NCBI GenBank assembly: GCA_039621445.1
Contig: CP154957.1
Span: forward strand, 29,665,778 to 29,729,777
DNA from: Euglena gracilis
Taxonomy: Eukaryota > Euglenida > Euglenophyceae > Euglenales
Length of the DNA: 64,000 nt
Reading direction: 5' to 3'
Shown here: positions 41,262 to 64,000 of the stretch, piece by piece
How positions within the stretch are numbered: the stretch's first letter is position 1
How the letters are laid out: each line of letters starts with the position of its first letter
Position numbers and translations under genes: made by a program
Notes under the pieces: generated by a model
Told to the model about the DNA's origin: nothing
Databases searched by the model: none
Seen by the model: the letters and a program-made list of their open reading frames with translations, nothing else

Positions 41262-41342
41262 GTTGGGGTTAATTGTTATGGATAGGTTTAGGGTTAGGGG
41301 TCAGGAATAGGGTTAGGGTTAGGGTTAGGGTTTGGGTTCAGG
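41262..41342. repeat. Interstitial telomere-like tract
   Basis: Degenerate TTAGGG-type repeats, including four in-register GGGTTA units (AGGGTTAGGGTTAGGGTT). Too short and too internal to be a chromosome end. Confidence 0.8.
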
Positions 41343-42182
41343 TTGTTCGACTCAAGTTTCCTTTCCTGACCTGTCTCTTGTATCGCATAATGGATCCTCT
41401 GTGAAACCCTCAAAAGTCCCTTTGTTTCCCAACATGACCATTTTTGTATTTTCTTTGAATTTTAGCTGATTATTTTGACAAAAAAAATCGCTGATTGTTT
41501 TATGATCTGGTATGAGAGGTGCAAGAACTGCAATCAAGTGTGTGGCATTGATTTTTAGGTTTTTTGCAGAAAAAGGTGCAGTTCAGGACACACATGATGC
41601 CTTTTAATTCCTCCGTGGACTGCTGTGCCTCTTTACTCTCAGACTCTCATTGATCGTCTGCTTTTGTATCTGTTTTTATTATGGCTTGGGCAGCGGTTTT
41701 ATCAACCATGACCCCGTGACCAGCCAATGGCTGGGGTTGGCCCCGAGCAGAGAGCAGAGGTGAAGTCGGAAAGCAGCAGCACTGGCCAGGCCAAGCTGGT
41801 CCTTCACAACGATCAGGGTTACTTGGGACCCCATTGAGAGGAGCTACAGGGAGACTTGGACAGAGGGTAATGGGTTTGAGCATTCACACTTTTATTCCAG
41901 CACTGGGCAGGAATTTGAGTGATCTACCTCTTCGAAACAGGGTTCTAAAATTAGGTCAAATTGAAGGGAATTGTTTGGTTGCATCTTTTCATTTTTATTT
42001 ATCATTCCAGCTTACATTTCACACCTCCCATTTTAAATAAGTTAAAAAAATAAATTCAAATAAATAAATAAGTTTGCGAATTCAGTGAAACGTTTTGTTT
42101 CCCTATATTGGCATTCAATCTGCCCTTTGAATCTGAATGGTAACTCTCGACGATTCTTATATTTCTTCCACTGCCTTCACCG

Positions 42183-51884
<9,702 letters not shown>

Positions 51885-52359
51885 GGGACCGCAACGTTTT
51901 TTTTATTGGACTGCATTTTGTTTGCTTTGTTGGTGTTGTCGCCGTTGCTGTCTTCGTCGTCGTTGCCGTCATATTTGGGGGGTGTTGGTTGGGGTGTTGG
52001 TCCTTACAGTGCGAAGCCTGACACAGCACCACAACGTTGTTGGGCTGTCAAATTAGTTCAGAGGTTTTTTTGAATTTTGGAGCCCCGGGGGGGGGGTCTG
52101 GCCTCCCCCGGAGTTTTTCTTTTGCCCAAAATGTTTTTGACCCCAAATTTTTTTTCTGCGAATGAGTGGGTGGGTCCGGACCCCCCCCGCAGTCCTAAAA
52201 AGCCTCTCTGTCGGTCACCCGTTTGGCCAATCTGCAGCTTCGGGACAAGGCTGGCTGCCTGTTCACGACCCTTGAGAACCCAATCAGACAGCAGGCGCAC
52301 GCCACAAAACGTTCGCGGTTTCCGGCGGGACGCGCGGCCTCTCCTCCCCCTCCGCTCAG

Positions 52360-54960
52360 ATGGCGCTGTCCCCGGCCCGGCTGCGCCACGCGGCGCGGGC
52401 CGGCAAGCTGCATGCGCCGGCCGCGGGGCTCACCGACGCGGACGTGGCCAGGGCAGAACGGGAATCAGCCAAACAGCCCGGGTGGCGGCTGGGTGGGTCG
52501 ACCCCCCCCCAGGCTTTCCCATACAGCCCTGGACGTGGCGGCGGGGCTGGCGGGGCTGGCGGCCGTGCCCGGCGCGGAGGCCGCCCTGCGGGTCATCAAC
52601 CTCCGCGGCAACGCGCTGGGGGACGAGGCCGCCCGCCTCCTCGTGGCAGCGCTGCCGCGGCTGCCCAAGCCCAGGGGGCTTTGCCGGGGTCGGTGGGGAA
52701 GGACCGGGGCAACTGCAGCTGGTGGCGAATGTTCTTGGCACGGGGGGGATGTGGGATCAACGTCTACGAAATTAGGGGCTGCACAACACCAGGAACATAT
52801 TGAAAGTCTGGAAATTTTTTCTCCTTTTTGAATTTCTCCTAAAACGGTTCCAAAGGTATGTGAAAATGGCCGTCAAAGACCAAAATGGTTTTGTCAGGGG
52901 GGAAATGCGAACCATTAATTCCGAATCCTGCATAATTTGCTTTTTTGGGAAAATTCTAAACATAACAGGCCCAGAAAAGCGTCCAATACAGATGTTTTCT
53001 GTTTCATAGAACATTTTGTATCATTTTTGGATCATTATCCGCATTCTTTTCTCCATAGAAATTACATGCAAGGGTGAAAAAATTTGACCGCACAATCCCG
53101 TACAATCCTGTATGATGCCGCACAATTTTCAAGGTCCAAAACTGACCAAACAGCTTCATCAGCACCCCCCAGGTGCTTTTTTGGACCCCCCCCCGGTGCT
53201 TGGCCCTCCCGGGCGCCCCTCCTCCTTTCATGCAAACTTGGCCCCCGTAAGGTTGGCCCCCTGGCCTTACCTTCAATCATGGCCCGGACAGACTTCTTTC
53301 CAGAGTGATTGCTCTTTTTTCCTGCTCAGTGGTCAAAAACTCACCTACACCAATTGCTGCAGATCCATGGGGAGGGGGGCAAATGGCAAATGCAGGGCGG
53401 TCTTTAAGGGACAGGAAAGTTGCTTTTTTTGTTTTCTTAAGGACCGCCCGCCTTTCGGCCAAAGGACCGACCAAGGGCCGGACTGGGATTTGAGCGGGGT
53501 CCAAAATTAAAAAGTCCAAAAAAACACGTTTTTTTGATGATATGGGTGGATGGGCGATGGTCCAAGGATGCCAAGAATCAGTTTTTTTCCCTGATGTCGA
53601 CCTGTTCTCACCGAAGAATGCCAAATTTTTTTGCCCACTTTCCTGTATATTTTTATTGAGTGTGCTGGGACAGCAGAGTTTTTTTCCCCCCTATGTCCAA
53701 CAACCCCCCTATGTCCAATGACCCCCCCCCCCGGTCAGAGGACACCTTTTCGGAGGTTTGATGTTTTTTTTGCAGGTGTGTGAAAACCGGAGGTTTGCCA
53801 GCCCTGAAAGGCTTTTCTTCCGCCCTTGTCCTCAACCCCGCAGCCCATCGTCCATTAAAATGTCCCCTCTGGGGAGTTTTGTGCATTACGAGCGCTCCAC
53901 CGGGGAGATAGTGCTGGCAGTTGTGAGGAGCTTCACCACACTCCCAACATTCCACCATGACATTTTCGGGTGTTTGCTAGGTTGTATGATGGAGTGAAGA
54001 TGGTTGATGGAATGCAGGGATTGTCGACTGGGTATCTTTGTTTTTTTGTGAAATCCCGCGTGAAGGTTTGGGTGCTATTTGAGGAAATATTTGTTGACAG
54101 GGCTGGAAATGGAGGCGCGAAGCGCCGGAAGGAAATTTTTGACCTGTTTGGGGGGTTTCTGCAAACTTTTTTTCCCGACCCCGTGTCCAACGACCCCCCC
54201 CCCCCCGGCCAGAGGACACCTTTTTGGTCACTACCCTATGTCCACTGACCGCCCCCCCGGTCAGAGGACAGAGGTTACTGGTCGTTGGACATAGGGGGGG
54301 GAGGGTAAGGACCGCCCTGCGCAAGCCCAGCCTTGGGAAAATGCGCGGAAAATGCGAAGAAAAAGCACACAAAGTCTGAGAGAAAAGAAGCAAATCATGA
54401 AAATGCAAAAAAAATACTCCAAAACATGCGAAAATAAAAAATTGCACAGTTTCAAATAAATCATATGGAAGTATGAGGAGAATTTCGTTTTCAATATGAC
54501 ATGAACATATCTTCTGGGATATTGTGAATAATATTAAAAAATGATTTTTTGAGTGCCATTTTTTTCTGGGGAAAGAGCATCAGTCTTGTGGAAAGCAAAA
54601 TTGTAATGTGATACCTGTGAGGGGTGGTCCGCACCTTGCCCCAAGGAGGGGGGGGCGATGTTTTGCGGGGTTCAGTCTTTTTCTGAGCGCAATCCGTGCT
54701 GCCCAGTCAGCCAACCGAGGCTCACCAGCGGCGGGGTGGGGCTCGGCGGCGGGCGAACCCCCTGTCCCCCGCTGGCGGTGCTCAACGTGGCCGGCAACGC
54801 CCTGTCGGCCGCCGGCCTCGCCGCCCTCGCGGAGGCCGCCCTGCGGTCGCCGGCCCTGACGGCGCTGAACGCGGAGGGCAACGCCGGGGAGCTGGCCCCC
54901 GCCGTGGCCCAGCGGCTGGCGGCGCACCTCGCGGCCAGGGCCGCGCTCTCCCCCCGCCGA
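52360..54960 (+). CDS. Leucine-rich-repeat protein (ribonuclease-inhibitor type), 3' end unresolved
   Basis: ATG at 52360 directly follows CCGCTCAG, a possible trans-splice acceptor. Exons 52360-52445, 52537 to about 52672, and about 54770 to 54960. Product: MALSPARLRHAARAGKLHAP, LTDADVAAGLAGLAAVPG, then repeats LRVINLRGNALGDEAARLL, LAVLNVAGNALSAAGLAALA and LTALNAEGNAGELAPAVAQ, i.e. LxxLNLxGNxL/GxxGAxxLA units of about 28 residues typical of RI-like LRRs. Partner unknown. Exon 1/2 is interrupted by the 83-bp element that behaves as an intron. The exon 2/3 junction is ambiguous inside a C run. After ARAALSPRRP no stop appears for several hundred bases, so a further intron is likely. Confidence 0.65.
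52446..52536 (+). other. 91-nt intron created by an 83-bp element plus its 8-bp target duplication
   Basis: Removing 3 nt of the left duplication, the element and 5 nt of the right duplication restores GCG GAC GTG GCG GCG (ADVAA) exactly. CAG at +4 to +6, CTG at -8 to -6. Confidence 0.85.
52449..52531. mobile_element. Introner-like CAG...CTG element, perfect duplication GACGTGGC
   Basis: CAGGGCAGAACGGGAAT at the left, CTTTCCCATACAGCCCTG at the right. GACGTGGC stands at 52441-52448 and 52532-52539. Clearly the same family as 25821-26040, including the AATC(A/G)GCCAAACAGCC and GGGTCGACCCCCC interior. Confidence 0.9.
53689..54302. mobile_element. C/G-run TIR element (GTCCAACRACC family)
   Basis: CCCCCCTATGTCCAACAACC at left and GGTCGTTGGACATAGGGGGG at right. 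GGTCAGAGGACACC motifs recur inside. About 615 bp in the LRR-gene intron. Confidence 0.75.
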
Positions 54961-55433
54961 CCCTTCCCTTCCGGCAGGGTGGGTTCCTCCCGGGTTGGGA
55001 GAGAGGACCCCCAGACGAATGCCAAGCCGATGCATTGTGCCCCAGCCTTTGAGGGGAGGTATTTGTCCGGGGAATGCCCACAGGCTGGGGCCTCTCCCAC
55101 CCCTAGTTTCGGAAGCGGGGGGTCCCCCCCCCTCGGAGATTCCCATACACCCCTGCCCACCCCTGCCTGGCTACTCTCGCTGCCCTGTCACCAGCCAACC
55201 GCCAGGCGAGCCTCGCTGGGACCCCGCCCCACACCCCGAGCCCTCCCCTGGTGCCGGTGGCCAGGCAGGTCTGCCCCACGGCGTCCCTCGACCAATCAAG
55301 CAAAGTGGTGGACGCCCGGAGGTGTCCCTGCAGTTGTCAGGAGGGACCGTGGCCCCCCCCCTTCCAATCCATCTGGCCGGGGGGGGGGGCGGTCCGGTCC
55401 AGGCCTGTCTGTGGCTCAAATCTGAGCCCGCAG

Positions 55434-64000
<8,567 letters not shown>

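Larger units (their letters stand above)
39509..42182. other. Intergenic spacer PFDN5 / SAC9-like
   Basis: Holds a hairpin-bearing element relic near 39710-39920 (TTTTCGGCGCGAAGCACCGA at 39793), the inverted repeat copy 39918-40082, a (TTGGG)n tract and a telomere-like tract. No gene recognised; 41350-42180 is featureless. Confidence 0.5.

Noticed and set aside
41262-41342. Chromosome end
   Set aside because: Only about four in-register TTAGGG-type units, degenerate, with genes on both sides.

Overview
This is a 64 kb piece of a large, gene-poor, unicellular-eukaryote nuclear genome. Exons are GC-rich and carry little more than a tenth of the sequence. The rest is long introns and spacers full of microsatellites, C/G homopolymers and terminal-inverted-repeat (TIR) elements. 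Best guess for the source is a euglenid or close relative. Several introns cannot be read as GT-AG, but give uninterrupted protein if cut so that CAG lies at intron +4 to +6 and CTG at -8 to -6, which is the pattern I know for euglenid nonconventional introns. A short interstitial TTAGGG tract and GC-rich codon use fit this but do not prove it. All alignments were done by eye.

Layout (all recognised genes on +): CDK5RAP3/C53-like 3' part (1-4652); SMYD5-like SET/MYND methyltransferase (5156-12219, nine exons, 393 aa); a 17-exon secreted or membrane-anchored protein of unknown function (13499-25803); prefoldin subunit 5 (28198-39508, four exons, 164 aa, with a 10.2 kb first intron); a SAC9-like phosphoinositide phosphatase (42183-51884, 16 exons, 594 aa); a leucine-rich-repeat protein (52360 to about 54960, 3' end unresolved); and an FAD-dependent monooxygenase running off the right edge (55434-64000). 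They are head to tail and functionally unrelated, with no operon logic. A pyrimidine-AG just before several start codons would suit spliced-leader trans-splicing (inference).

Most interesting content. (1) Many elements start CAG, end CTG and are flanked by 8-bp direct repeats. One sits in the LRR coding exon with a perfect 8-bp duplication; removing 3 nt of the left copy, the element and 5 nt of the right copy restores the frame and exactly reproduces the CAG(+4)/CTG(-8) intron rule. A close relative sits in intergenic DNA with its own perfect duplication. This points to a transposable-element origin for these introns. (2) Prefoldin intron 1 holds a nest of long-TIR elements with subterminal satellites and near-perfect hairpins; two of the elements carry antisense ORFs for homologous proteins of no family I recognise. 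(3) No RNA genes, CRISPR arrays or ordinary promoters were recognised.
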